DNA of 64,000 nucleotides from Lanius collurio (taxonomy: Eukaryota; Chordata; Aves; Passeriformes; Laniidae): positions 59,919,147-59,983,146 of the forward strand of contig JACBWW010000003.1 in the NCBI GenBank assembly GCA_020086605.1, read 5' to 3'. Below the pieces are notes generated by a model, which ran no database searches, had not been told where the DNA came from, and saw nothing but the letters and a program-made list of their open reading frames with translations. The translations under genes and the position numbers were made by a program. Positions 23,715-36,000 of the stretch are shown in pieces (positions within the stretch are counted from its first letter, which is position 1; each line of letters begins with the position of its first letter).

Positions 23715-24030
23715 ATCCTGCAGCCTCTCTGGGCCCATGTTCCACTGTGTGTATTTGCTGGCCTGGAACTTGTACCAGTTATCCAATCATCTTTTTTTGT
23801 TCACCTCTGAGAAGTTCTGTCTCCATCTGCTTACAGCCATCCTTCAGACAGAGGACACCAGGCCCCTCCTTAGCCTTTTCTCATGGGTAAACTCTGCTAC
23901 ATCATGTGTTGCATCCCCTTAACCAACCTGGCTTCTCTCCACTAGACTCTCCTATCTTTGTCAGTCTCTCTTTGGTACTGAGGTCTCAAAATGGGATTAA
24001 TGTCACCAGGGGGGTCCTCCCATTAGCTGA
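23715..24030 (-). mobile_element. CR1 LINE fragment (minus, diverged)
   Basis: The plus strand shows 'cctgcagcctctctgggcccatgttcc', 'cacctctgagaagttctgtctccatc', 'ccaacctggcttctctccactagactctcctatctttgtcagtctctctttggtactgaggtctcaaaatggg' and 'gtcaccaggggggtcctccc'. This is the complement of the region of CR1 covered by the copy at 21.9 kb and sequence just 5' of it. No 3' tail is present. Confidence 0.7.
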
Positions 24031-24988
24031 ATTCCTCTGTTTGTTTTTCTTTAAAATGGTCCCTGAGCAGTAGATGAATCATTATCAAGAATCTTTCAAT
24101 GAGAATATTTTACTGAGAAATAAGATACTGTCAAATTATAAGATAAATCTCAATAAAATCAGTGAGAACTGAATCAGAGCCTTGACTCACCACTCCAGTG
24201 TTATGGCAGACAGAGACAAAATAAGACAATATTCTCTACCATTTCCCTGTTGTTAATGACCTCTCTCAAACCCAAAACCCAATAAAACTGATTATTGGTT
24301 TCATCAGGACTGTCTGAACTCCTTAAGGGCTGAGTGCAATATTGGGTCCAGCCAATGGGCAGAGAGCTCGTCTACAATTTCGAAAAAAATTCCAAAACAG
24401 AAAATCTAGGACTTTTCTCCTTCTTGACTGACTGTCCAGGCATCAGCTTTCTCACAGGTTATTGCAAAGGTGCCAATGCATCCTCTCTACTCATTTCACA
24501 CAAGCTTTAGCAAATCTGGACATAAAAGATCCTGGGAATTATTCAGTGACAGAGAGAAAGAGCATGTGACAGGAGAGGATATGCCTAGGACTCTGCCTAG
24601 TATATACCTAGACTCTGCCTAGGACAGGAAAGGAGCCAGCAGTGTGCTTTTCATTCCTCCCAGGAATGAGGGACAGCAGCTTTTGGGTACCAAAGTTCAG
24701 GGAAAGGCACGTCACCTGCTGGTTGTGGTTCCACCTTCAGCAGTGTCTCACTGATCCATGAAGAGCCACAGGACAGAGATGCCCATGCTGGAGCAGATTT
24801 GCCAAATATCCAGGGCAAGAACTCACCCCTGAACTGTCAGATGTCTATGCCAGGAGCTCAGAGAGCATTTGTTGCCACATCCATCCTGATTCCGTTTTGC
24901 TGAGAGAACATTATCCATGTTAATACGGACCTCTGCTCAGCTATCAATAATTTAGAGTCAGACCTTCTGCTCAGAATTTTCCCATCAC
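24031..24988. other. No recognised gene or repeat; short CCTAG-rich duplication
   Basis: A small local duplication 'cctaggactctgcctag...cctagactctgcctagg' lies at 24583-24624. Nothing else is recognised. Confidence 0.5.
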
Positions 24989-25503
24989 CTGTCCTGGTGT
25001 GATGGCAAACCCTGGGTGTGGGGAGGTTTCATCTCTCTTTAGCAGCAGGAGCAGCTTTTTCTGTCCATCTGCATCAGAGTGTTGTAGTGAGGAATCCTTA
25101 CAGCATATACAAGACAGCGATGGACTTGGAAGGAAAGATGAAGTGATATTTTTGTAGATGTTCAGGGATGATTTATTCCTCCAGCCGCATGGCTGGAGTT
25201 CCCAGGTAGACCCCAGTCATGGGACCCTGCTCTCTTCCCCGGGCCCTGGGCACACAAACCCAACCAAACAGGAACAGGTATGGGGCACACGTGACGTGGG
25301 GACAGGGACAGGGACAGACCCGTACCCTGCAGGGTCCCTCCCCCCAGGATTTCAGGGGAAGGCACCTCCACAAAAGAGCACCAGGGAGCTGCCGTGTTGA
25401 TTTGGGATCCATCAGTTTTGGGGGCACTGAGCCACGTTGTGCCTGCTAGAGGGTAGCCCTGGCATGAAAAGGGTATCAGGAGTGGTTGGATCCTGGCCTG
25501 ACA
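24989..25503 (-). mobile_element. Probable LTR fragment or solo LTR (minus)
   Basis: This GC-rich island in AT-rich DNA reads on the minus strand TGTCAGGCCAGG... and ends ...CACACCAGGACA. A polyadenylation signal AATAAA (plus TTTATT near 25171-25176) lies within it. The TGTC...GACA ends and the signal suggest an LTR. I could not find a convincing TATA box or a target-site duplication, so ends and identity are tentative. Overlapping open frames of 69-84 codons on both strands reflect GC richness. Confidence 0.4.
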
Positions 25504-28500
25504 GATTTTTCAGTGGACTTAGGCTCACAACTTATAACTTTACTATTCCTAAAGTGACAGGCAGTGAAAGCTTGGTGTTGTACTCTCCTTCAGATTGGGG
25601 ATGTGTTAACATTTGTATGTGGGCTGTCTTGAAACCAAAACCAATTCTGTATGGGAAATCTGCATTTCTTTGTTGCTTTTACTTTTAAATGACAGTAGAG
25701 TAAGACAATGTCTCATTAATGTGTTCCCTGGTTGAGGAAGAATTGCCAGGGAATTTCACAGGGAAATTCCAGCTCATTTTAAGTGGACAATATAATACAA
25801 ATGTTGTTTTAATAATGTCATCAAACTAGGACTTGTTCAATTTAATTTCATTTTTTTACCAAACTGAGAAGGTGGTACTTCCTGGGGCTAAAACAAGAGT
25901 TAGATTCTCCTACAATAGGAGCTATTAATGACTTTGCATTATATAGCATAAAAAGGAAATATTTTACCTCTCCCATTCAACACTGTATTTTTCTGGTGCC
26001 CACTGGGGAATGGTCTTAGTCCAAGATGAAGGAAGCACACCCTGTCTTCCTGCAGAAGTTGATCAATTCACCGAAACCAAGACATGTTAAAAAAAAAAAA
26101 AAGAAAAGAAAAAAAAAAGGGAAAGAAATATTTTGACTTGCAGTGATGCGTACAGAGAAGATTGTGATGTTCCTTCTTCCTAAAGATGTTTTCTTTACCT
26201 AAAGCTTCCATAGATTTGAACTTGTTTCCAAATTATATATGGTACGGATATGTTGAAATTTTGAAAAACTTGAAGATGATGATCAGTTTAAAGCACAGGA
26301 AATTATCAGTTCCCAGATTTTCCAAGACTTCCACTGTGACCTTACCCTCTCTCTGCCTCAACCCTGTAAAATCATTTTATCGCCTTCATTGTTGAGTCTC
26401 TTTTCTATTTAGATCTTCAGTGCAGATGTTGCTCTGTCTTTTTACAATACTCTGGAAAACAATACCCTGAGCTCAGCTCATCCTATTAAATAAATCACGG
26501 CAACCATTTTCCATCCAGTCAGTAATACACAGAATTTTCTTTCTTCCTTATAAACTGTCTGTCATTCTGAGCTAAGAACCCTTTTCTTCATCTTTCTCTT
26601 ACAATAGTTTGCAGATAATGTAATTTGATTTTTTTTCCATGATGGAAAAGCAAAGAAAGACAATTTTGTTACCCTACCTCAGCAAGACTCCCTTTAAGAA
26701 CTCAGTGATACAAACCAACCAGAAAGACAAATGTAAATGTTGTTCCAACTAAGTGGAACCAGGATGTGTCCGTGGGTACATTATAGGTTGCAGTAGAGGT
26801 GGTAATGTTGAGGAGGTAGCTAGGAATAGTCTTCAGCATTAAAAATTTAAGCCTGCAACTCATTCACAGCTGTGACTGTGCATGCACTGGGAGAGGAATG
26901 GCACAAATGAAAACAGAATTGGTATATGTGTGCCAAACTTATTCCAAGGAACAGGAAATTTAACCCCAGTGATCCCGGTAAGAGAGTTTGCTGCAAAGTT
27001 TGTCAGAGCTGTCTGAGGGCAGAGGAAGGAAGAGCAGAGGCTGATGGAGGAACAGGAGTAACTACCACTCAGTGACACACAGCAGGGCTGACAGTTAGAG
27101 CATGACCTGTCTGAAGGTCACACTGGTCCTGTAGCTGTGGGTGACAGTCAGCTGTACTTGTGCACAGCTGCTTCTGGGTGCCTTCACAGCAGGCCTTCCA
27201 GGGTTAAACCCAAAATGAAATAATACAATAAAATTTTGTAGCTTGGGTAATTGTGAGACAAAGCCTCATTCTACTAGGAGAGAATTTCAGGGGAACCATC
27301 TTCCCTGCTTTAAAATTAGATATTGAAACTCATCACTTGCAGGACCTCCCACATGGATACAAATAAGTGACTTAACTTCTTGTTCTGTGCTTTGCTTGTG
27401 ACTCTACTCTTCTTGGGAAAGCAATGCTGTTCCTGATCTTATTCACAATTAGCCAGTCTCATGCATTTTTCCATCATGTATATCATTTAGTCACGGTGAC
27501 CTCCTTTCATTTGTGTTTAGTTTATATGGTAGAGAAGGTCATATCCTGCAGGTCATACCCTACTATCCTACTCTGTCATTCTCAGGTAGAACGTTTGCCT
27601 TTACAGAAGAATATCAGAGCCATCATGTCTATGTTTGTAGCCTATATTTGGCTTGTTTCCTAACAGGAAAGAGTCACCAATCCTACCTTGAAAAGACAGA
27701 AGAGGCCCTGCAATTTCTTTGGTCAGATCAGACATGTTTGTTTCTGAAATTGAGATGTGAATCAGCTCCAGATTTGATGTGAAGGGAGAGGGAAACAGCA
27801 CAGACTCATCTGTGCCTCTTGTAAAGATGACAGCCATTGATAGGGACTGTGATAATTAAGGAGAAGGTTATCTGTAGGATTCTGCAGTCTCCAGGAATAC
27901 AAACCCTTCAAGGCATATGCCAACAGTCTGTTATGTTGACAGGAAACCCTACTGGGTGGGATGCTGTGAAACACCTGATATGCTGACAATATTGGACAGC
28001 AGTGGTGCTGTCCTGCCCTGAAAGACAGAGGAGAGAAGCTACACCTGCACACTTGATAGCTGATGAGGCAATGGGTTTCCCATTTGGGCAAGAAGACCCC
28101 AGCACTAAGAAGGGAGGAAAGGGAAAGGGCTGTCCCTTTTTTTTGGGTGTGTGAGAGATGAACTGGGCCTGGCTCTGAAGGCTGCTTGTCAAACTGACTC
28201 TTTACAGAGTATTTGAGACTCATCTGTCTCTGAAATCTCTTAAAGGAGATGGACTCAGCAATGATTTTGCCTTCTCCTAGGCTATATTTACACATACATT
28301 TAGGTTGGAGAAAGCTGCACTACTGATGAGCCCTCGTTTGCTGTGGTGCCTTGTGTTTTTCCATTTAGGGTATTGTAAAGTCTGGCTCTCAAGGGAGCTC
28401 TCAGATGAGCTACCCACATTATATTGCTGTTGTTACTCTTTTGTCTGTGGATCTCTATTATGTACTGCAGCTGATGTGAACATTTCAATAAAGTACCAGC

Positions 28501-31057
28501 TCAGAGAGGCAAAAGCATTGAGCTACCAATTTTGTCAGGAGCTGCATGCAGTCACTGGGGTTAAGCAGTCACTCATCAGAGGGAATAAACCACAGCCAGA
28601 GGAGGTGGGAGGAAGTGTTCAAGCATCTGAATGCACATAAGGAAGAGCCCTGGCTTACAGTGTCCCGCTGCCAGAAACTACCTGAAAGACTATAGTGACA
28701 GAAATTCCAGAAATGTAGCCCTTGGTTACATTTCAAAAATCAATGGGATGGCAAAACAATAAAAACAATGTCAAACAGCCCTATGGACTCCCTGTCTTGC
28801 ACTCAGCTCTGAAGAAAATCTAGACAGCAGATGAACCCAGTTCAGAGAATATCTAAATTACCAGAGCACTGGTACCTACCCAAAACATTTCTTCACTTTA
28901 GCTCTGCAAATCAGAAATATTTTTGCTAGAGTCAGCAAATTAAACTGATAATTAAAATAAGGGGGCAGACAAACTTCATGGTTGAATTTGTTGCAAGGGG
29001 TAGGTGGGCACAGAAGCTGAAGCAAAAGTAACTGAAGCACTGTTAGAAAGGGTTCAGACTGGAATGAGGACATGTCTGTCTGTTCTCAGTGTCTATTTCT
29101 TACCATGATACAACAGCAGTGGGTAACTTTTTGTATCTTGTGTTTAAGGTTTGCTTAAAAACTCTCAGGATAACCAGCTCCCCTTCAATTCAGCCTGAAG
29201 CTTTACATTACTGAAAAAAAGGCACAAAGAGACCTTGCTCTGTACTTTCCCAGTCAAGTACTTGCAATGGTCCAGATTTTGTTATTCTTATTGTTCACAG
29301 ATGATTCATCTCCAAACAAATTAAAGATTTAGGCTGTTTCACAAGACTGCTAGATGACCAGGATATTTATTTAGCTCTTCTTACTTTCAAGTGGCTGCTG
29401 TGCCATGTGGTCTCAAAAGTACTACTCAGCCACTACGAAAAGGCTCTGCCCCTGCCTCTCCACAGCAAATACCTCCCTAGCCATTTTGGCAGCAGTCAGA
29501 GCTATTTGCAGATAACAAAGCCACAAACTCTACAAAGTAGTCTCCAGCTCACATTCAGCCTAAAAGGACTACCCTGTCCCACCCTGTAGGAGAAGGGAGT
29601 TCAGACCCCAGGGAGAGTGGAAGCAGCTTCATGGAGAAGTTTCTCTTCCTCAGGCTTTCAGATCCTTCTGCTCAGGTCTTGAATAGCAGACTTCTGCCTG
29701 AAGCCAGGCACCCAAATTCTAACTATAAAAACTGGGGGACAGAAAGCACATTTTTGAGTGCATGTTGGTTTAGGGATCTAGACATGATTCTGGATTAAAA
29801 TGTATCCACAGCTAAACATTAATAAAATACTTGATTCCAGCTGTCATTGGACTGCTTGGCTGCAAGGGTGGGTATTCAAATAGGTATTTTGGAGAAGGGA
29901 ATTAAGCCTCACCACTCTTTCTGAGAGGTGATACCCTGCAAAGTCAGTTGACAGAGTGACCAGCTTAGGATCTTTAAATTAGAAAAAGTGCAAAGCGCCC
30001 CCCAGAGTAAGGCTGACTGAAAAAGGAAGGACAGAATCAATTTTTGTGATCAAAAAATGAGAAGCTATCTATATCTCAGTATGAGGAGAATGAATCTCTC
30101 AAATCTTCACACGGGATACAAGGCTGAAGGTTTAAAGGATTTCACATTCACAAGCCCACAAAAAGCTTTGAAAAGTGTTATATTTACTTCCAAAAAATCT
30201 TGCAACTTTTGCAGCTGACAGCCATATTCAGGTATTCGGTGCACATTTTTACTTCCAAAATTAACAAAAAGAGGTGAGGAAGCTCTCTGCCTTTACAGGC
30301 GTGAATGTCAGCCCACAGGCATGTCCTGTGCCCTGAGTGAAAATACCAGCCTGTGTTTTAAGTGCTCTACTTTAACTCATAAATGTAGGGGTTTTTAATA
30401 TATGTGGGGAAATTCAAACCAAGGAAGACATAAATGGTGGCTAATGTTCTTCAGCAAGTTACTGTAACAAAGTCCCAGGGAATGACTTTCACTCCAGTTT
30501 AGTTATTTTTGGATTTACAACAGTGAAGCTCAAAAAAACCTGGGGTGAAAGTAGCTTTTTTTAACATGGTAAAGCGGCCTGGATCCATTTGCCCAAAACT
30601 TCACCAGGTGAGAGAACTTCTGATCTTTCATACCAAGCCTTACATGATTGTGGCTTTGACTTCAGTACAGACACTTCTGACTTTGAAAAAAATGAGACCA
30701 GAATGAGATCCATGATGTTGTTCCCCAGGGTAGCAACAACCCATGTGGCAGGAATGGTGTATTCCTGATTCACAAAGATTCATCCCTCTTCCAGCCTGTA
30801 CTTTGACATTGCTTTTTTGATCAGTTCTCTGGTTAACATTACTTTGCTTTCTTCCTTAAAACTCTCTGCATTTCCACAGTGGATTCCTGAGCCTGGATAT
30901 CATGATAAGAACTTCAACCTTTCCTAGAGGAAAGCTGCAGCTGGAGTCCCACAAGTGACAGCTGCAGCATTTGGTCCTTAGTGTGGGACATTTTTAAACA
31001 AATTATAAAAATTATACAAACCAAAGGAAAAGACTTTGCCTTGAAGGCAAAAATTTC
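25504..31057. other. No recognised gene or repeat over about 5.5 kb
   Basis: The largest gap without an identified element. An A-rich run lies at 26087-26128. A 177-codon minus frame at 27762-28295 and a 111-codon plus frame at 28305-28640 have no recognisable motif. The sequence is AT-rich, like single-copy avian DNA. Confidence 0.5.
26087..26128. repeat. A-rich tract
   Basis: Poly-A with a few G interruptions. It could be a decayed retroposon tail, but no element is visible on either side. Confidence 0.7.
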
Positions 31058-31310
31058 TCAAGTGCACAGCCAATAAATTATTTCATTCATCAAGGGATGC
31101 TGTCGTGCTTCCATGGTTTGCTCAGGCATTGCACTGGATTGTTGATGGCCCCTGCTCAGACTTCTCTTCATAAAGGGCACCGTTATGAGAGCTCTCATAG
31201 CTCTGCACAACATCAGAGTGAAGATGCTGCGCCTTTTGGGGATGGAAAGAGCATCGCGTTCGTCCCGATCGTGTCCCTGCTGGAGCCACCCTGGGGGCGC
31301 CGCGCGAACG

Positions 31311-32054
31311 CACTTGGACACACTCGGACACACTCGGACACACTCAGACACTCTCGGACACACTCAGACACAGTCAGAAACTCTCGGACACTCTTGGACA
31401 CTCTCAGACACCATCGGACACACTCAGACACTCTCAGACACACTCGGACACTCTCAGACACACTCGGACACTCTCAGACACTCGCGGACACACTCAGACA
31501 GTCTCAGACACACTCGGAAACTCTCAGACACTCTGGGACACTCTAGGACACTCTCAGACACACTCAGACATTCTCAGACACACTCGGACACTCTCGGAAA
31601 TTCTCAGACACATTCGGACACTCTCAGACACTCTCGGTCACTCTCGGACACTCTCGGACACTCTCGGAAACAGTCAGACACTCTCGGACACTCTCGGACA
31701 CACTCAGACAGTCTCAGACACTCTCAGACACACTCAGACACTCTTGGACACTCTCAGACACGCTCGGACACTCTTGGACACTCTCAGAAACTCTCGGACA
31801 CACTCAGACACTCTCGGACACACTCGGACACACTCGGACACTCACTCTCGGACACTCTCAGACACACTCAGACACAGTCAGACACACTCAGACACACTCA
31901 GACACTCTCGGACCCTCTCGGACACACTCAGACACACTCAGACACTCTCAGACACACACAGACACAGTCAGACACTCTCGGACACTCTCAGACACTCTCA
32001 GACACAGTCAGACACACTCAGACACACTCGGACACACTCGGACACACTCAGGCA
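31311..32054. repeat. 10-bp minisatellite, about 74 units
   Basis: Units are variants of cactcggaca, cactcagaca, ctctcggaca, ctctcagaca and cagtcagaca. From 31311 to 31840 there are 53 units in exact 10-bp register with no insertion or deletion. A single 4-base insertion (ctca, 31841-31844) shifts the phase, and 21 more units follow. By eye about 29 units carry CGG, about 39 CAG, 4 TGG and 2 other triplets at the variable site. The unit has no stop codon in any of the six frames, so long frames (343 codons plus at 31185-32216) are expected without coding function. Confidence 0.97.
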
Positions 32055-32162
32055 CACCAGATCTGGGGATACTCCCAGCCACTCCCGCACACAGAGCTGG
32101 ACAGCTCCTGCAGCATCGCTGGGGACAGGGAGGTGGGAAGGGTCCTTGGTATGGATGTCCTT

Positions 32163-32168
32163 TTTATT
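32163..32168 (-). terminator. LTR polyadenylation signal AATAAA
   Basis: Plus TTTATT within 'tttttattggg'. It lies about 60 bases downstream of the TATA-like GATAAAACC at 32234-32226 on the minus strand. Confidence 0.5.
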
Positions 32169-32690
32169 GGGCTCCCCACTCGAAGGGATCCAGGGACAAA
32201 GATCACGGAACAGTGAGGAGTCTGGGGTTTTATCTGGATCAGCACCAGGGGAGGGCGGAACATCAGAACCTGTCATTTGGGGGGCAGGGGTTTGGGACGA
32301 TGTGGGGTGACAGGGCAGTGACCACTGGGGAAGGTGAGGGGTAGAACAAGGGACCCAGGAGCCAGTGGGGTTTTGAGGAAAGGAGAACTATCTAGAACAT
32401 GAACTTAAAAGGGGTAAAAAAGGGATGGTCTTAGACCTCTGAGCCTGCCCACCAAAGGACCTCCACTGTTTTGGGGGCTCTGTGGCTCCTTGCTCATTCA
32501 TGCAGTGGACTCAACCCCTGCAACAAAATAAAGATCCTTCTTGATGATCTAAAGGCCTCAATGTCCTTTCCTTGCATATTCAGAAATGCTTTTGACTGAT
32601 GCAATTGTCCCTGATCATACGGGGTTTTGATGCCTTAAGAGGCCTCCTAGAAACAGAGACTAGACAGGAGTAAAGGAATAAAAGTAGGTA

Positions 32691-32696
32691 TTTATT
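32691..32696 (-). terminator. LTR polyadenylation signal AATAAA
   Basis: Minus strand reads AATAAA, about 85 bases after the TATA box of the same LTR. Confidence 0.65.
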
Positions 32697-32780
32697 TGAA
32701 AGGCCTTCAAAGGTACCCCTGGGGAGCCAGAAGCTATCGCCAAGCTGGACCCCAAGATGGACAACAGGTCACGAGTTACA

Positions 32781-32788
32781 CTTTTATA
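32781..32788 (-). promoter_or_regulatory. TATA box TATAAAAG of the 430-bp LTR
   Basis: A consensus TATA box on the minus strand inside a structurally complete LTR. It would start transcription toward lower coordinates. Confidence 0.65.
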
Positions 32789-33061
32789 GGTTTGGTTCAT
32801 TTGTATATCAGGGTTAATTCTCCAATTGAAGCTTCTGTTAATGATGTAATTTCCTTCTGCTTGCTCCCCTCTCAAAGGCTTTTGGTTTATACTTTTAGGT
32901 CTAAGACAGTCTGGGTGTCCTTGAAGAGCAGGCCCAGAGAGCTTTGCTATGTCTACCTAGCATGACAGAACAGAAATTAACAGGCTACAAGAAACTTCAG
33001 TTACACACTAAGCAGTACAGAATTTGAAAAATATAAAAGTTAAAACCTAAGGCATCAGTTT

Positions 33062-36000
33062 GAGTGATTTTTCCCCTCATGATTGCTGGGTGACATTCCC
33101 AGCACAGCTTCCAGTCCAATCTGAAATCTTCCCTTTGATCAGGTGTAAGAGCCTTCTCCCTGCATGTCTAAAATCTTTCCAACCTTGTGGTTTTATTTCT
33201 AAATTTGTTACAAATGCTGCAGCCATTTGAAACCCACCCTCTAACATGTGGATACATCCTTTTGTTCCAGGTAGCTAAGGAAAAACATGGAATCCATGGC
33301 AAAACTGAGAGGGTGGAAGATAAATCTTATACTGTTTACTTGAGTTTAAAAAAACAAGAAAGAGAGGTGATGATTATATTCAGCATCACTTCTAATGTAT
33401 CAAAACAATATTGGAGGCATATTTTACACTTTACTACAAATTTAAAATCAATCTGCTTCAAATTGAAAAAGCTATTTCTTTTTAACAAGTTTATTTATTA
33501 ACTATTTTTATGTGTTTTCTGTTGTACTGTACTTGTGAAACTGCCTTGTGAAACTGATATTTTACTTTGCAGAAACATCCCTCAGGAAATGAGATAGACC
33601 ACTGAACTTCTAGCACATCCCTAACCAAAGCAATTAAGTAAAAACAAAATAAATCTATAACAAAACATAGTTTACAGAGAATGATCAGTGTCATCTGGCT
33701 TCAAAGTTACTAAATGAAGATTACATCTTTATAAACAACTGATTAAATGCTACAATAGGAGTTTATATGGTTCTTCCCTAAAGCCCATGATGGTGACAAT
33801 AAGGTATTTATCCTATTACAGCAATATTACACACCCTCTTTCTAGTAGAACTATGACAAATATGTCAAAATAGATGCTTACTGGCATGAAGAGAAGGACA
33901 GCAAAAGAACTGGAGAGATTTGTCCAGCAGATAAGTGGAAAATCCAGTCTTCTAGAGACTGCTATAGGTGATGGTAACAGAGTCCTAAGAAGTTTAGCAC
34001 TCTGTTGAGAAAAGTAGCAATACCACAGTTTTATGACTGATAGTTCTGAGGCTGAAACATCAATGTCAATATTTATATGCTTGGAAAGAGAAATGTAATG
34101 TATAATGTAAGTTATAGGATCTTCTCAGCTCTACCAGAGCTTAGTTTTGAGAGGAATCTGATAGTCTTTGGGGATTAGAAAGAAAATAAATTAGACATCT
34201 ATTAAAAAATTTGCTTTGGAGTTGTTATGAGGCTGGCATCTTTTTCATGCAATACGTGTGTAGAAATGTTTTAAATATTTACTGTTTTAATATTCAAGAA
34301 ACACCATCCCTTGGAAAGCTGTTAAGTTTTGAAAGAAAAGAATGATTAAATTTGGTGTGAGATTGAAGTAGAGGTATCTTTGTTTGTTATAACAGCTCCA
34401 TAATGATAATTTCTGGAGAGAAAATAATGTCTTCCTGGTCACCTTGCCCAAATTTCTGAGAAACCTTGGAACAAAAATCAGGATTTTTTTTTTTTTCTAT
34501 CAGCCCTTGTGTCTATAATGAGGCATCCAGAGGTGGAAATAGTTCCACCAAAATATCCTCCCATTTCCTATGTCTTCCTCCAAAGGATGTGGTTCTGGCT
34601 TGCATCAATATCAAGTAACCAGAGTAAATGGCCAGAGCCCAGAGCCAGGATTGCAGCTCCCCTGTCCCACACCAGAAACAGGGAAAATGAATGAAATGTC
34701 TCTGAGGGGAGCCAGCTGAGCATGAAATGGTTCAGCTGACATGGAGTGAAGCCAGGAAAGCCTTCCTATGACTTTACTGAAAGCTTTGCCAACCTCAGAT
34801 TGCTGTGATATATACTTGGGACATTGTTCCACAGGTTTCCCTTGTAAATTGTCCTCTGACTGCCCCTCCAGAATGAAATAGCTGGGACTGACTCCTGCCA
34901 GCAGAACGCTGTGGCTTCACTCGCTCTTGTAAATTACCCATGACCAGGACACTTCTCTAGAGCTGGGGCTGAGTTGTGAGGAAAGGTGCACATCTGACCC
35001 TCTCTTGCCCACCAGGAACAGACTGGCTCATTGGGAAAACATACAGACTTCCTACTGGGAGTGGTACCTGGTTTGTGGATGGTCAGGAATTTTCTGGGGC
35101 AATGGGTGCACTGGCAGGGTGATCCCACTTTAAAAGCTGGGTAAGATCTGTCCTTCTCCATCCTGGAAAGCATCAGAGGCTCACATTGGCTGGAAAGGTC
35201 TCGGCATGATCTCTCTGTGCTCCACAGAGGACAGGAAAGCATCACTGTGCTGCCCAGCACTGACCTGTCAGGGGCAGGAGGCACATTTATTCCACAGCAG
35301 AGATCCTTCACTGTCACATGCCTCCAACACACTGTGGCATCTTGTGACTCCCACTTTGTGCCTGTGAGGTGTGAAGAAAGGAGATCCTCTGAGACAGGTT
35401 CATTCCATTTTGACAAGGAAAACACATTGCACAATCAGTATCTCAGTCCCTCTGCTTGTCACAGTGACTTTTCACACTCTTCAATTGCTGTCTGCCCTGA
35501 AAAGTGCTGCAGGTGGCTCCTCACAGATGTCTGTGACAGTGACAGATGAGAAGCTTCTTCACTGTTTTGATAGGAAATGAGCCTTGCATATGCCTCCTGT
35601 TAAACATGAACCTAAACAGCAGGATTAATAACAGTAGCAATTGAAACACTTATCTGTGTATGATTTTATTTCAGTCATGATCCTGTTGGAGTTGAAATAA
35701 ATCAGGTATGTCTGCTAAGTCCAGATGAAATTCAGGCAACTTGTTTAGTAGCATAAGTAATGACATTTGGAACCTGGTTGAGAGGCTGTCTCTAAGGAAA
35801 CTATAAGCACAGACAATGGGAAGTAGGTAAAACTCAGGTGCATAAATCTAAACCTCTTCTTCTTGAGACTACTTCACTCTGTTTTCCCTGTTTTTCAGAT
35901 ACTTCTGTTGTATTTCTGTATTTCATTCTGTGCAGGACTGACCAGGTCCACAGACTACACAGCACCTTGTCTACCTGCCCTGAAGCATCTAAGAAGATGC

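Larger units (their letters stand above)
31311..32525 (-). mobile_element. Probable LTR containing a 10-bp minisatellite (minus)
   Basis: On the minus strand the block begins TGTTGCAGGGGTTGAG at 32525, has a TATA-like GATAAAACC at 32234-32226, an AATAAA signal at 32168-32163, then about 110 bases of GC-rich sequence, then the long array at 32054-31311. This is the U3-R-U5 order of an LTR, with the array in U5. The left border is not certain. Just beyond it the minus strand reads CGGCGCCCCCAGGG near 31303-31290, which faintly resembles a retroviral primer-binding region. No target-site duplication was found. A plus-strand AATAAA also occurs at 32525-32531, outside the proposed end. Confidence 0.5.
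32628..33057 (-). mobile_element. Complete 430-bp solo LTR with target-site duplication
   Basis: Ends are a perfect 10-bp inverted repeat, TGATGCCTTA at 32628-32637 and TAAGGCATCA at 33048-33057, flanked by a perfect 4-bp direct repeat GTTT (32624-32627 and 33058-33061). Read on the minus strand it has TATAAAAG at 32788-32781 and AATAAA at 32696-32691, in correct order and spacing. No internal retroviral sequence remains. A 4-bp duplication is typical of class I (gammaretrovirus-like) elements. The LTR could still act as a promoter for minus-strand transcription, but the sequence alone does not show that. Confidence 0.88.

Noticed and set aside
25158..25449. Four overlapping frames in a GC-rich island, possible short gene
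   Set aside because: Better explained as an LTR-like GC-rich block with a polyadenylation signal. All frames are open because of composition.
27762..28295. 177-codon minus frame
   Set aside because: No recognisable domain, and a second frame of 94 codons is open across the same place. Expected by chance in 64 kb.
30561..30773. Minus frame with a possible LINE endonuclease-like ending
   Set aside because: The resemblance to CR1 ORF2 was limited to a few hydrophobic residues and did not extend.
31185..32216. 343-codon open frame with a 10-residue repeat, a possible novel repeat protein
   Set aside because: It is produced by a 10-bp tandem unit that has no stop codon in any frame. There is no conserved non-repeat domain and the reverse strand is equally open.
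34934..35434. 166-codon Cys-rich minus frame, possibly a zinc finger
   Set aside because: Cys and His are not in the C2H2 or other known spacing.
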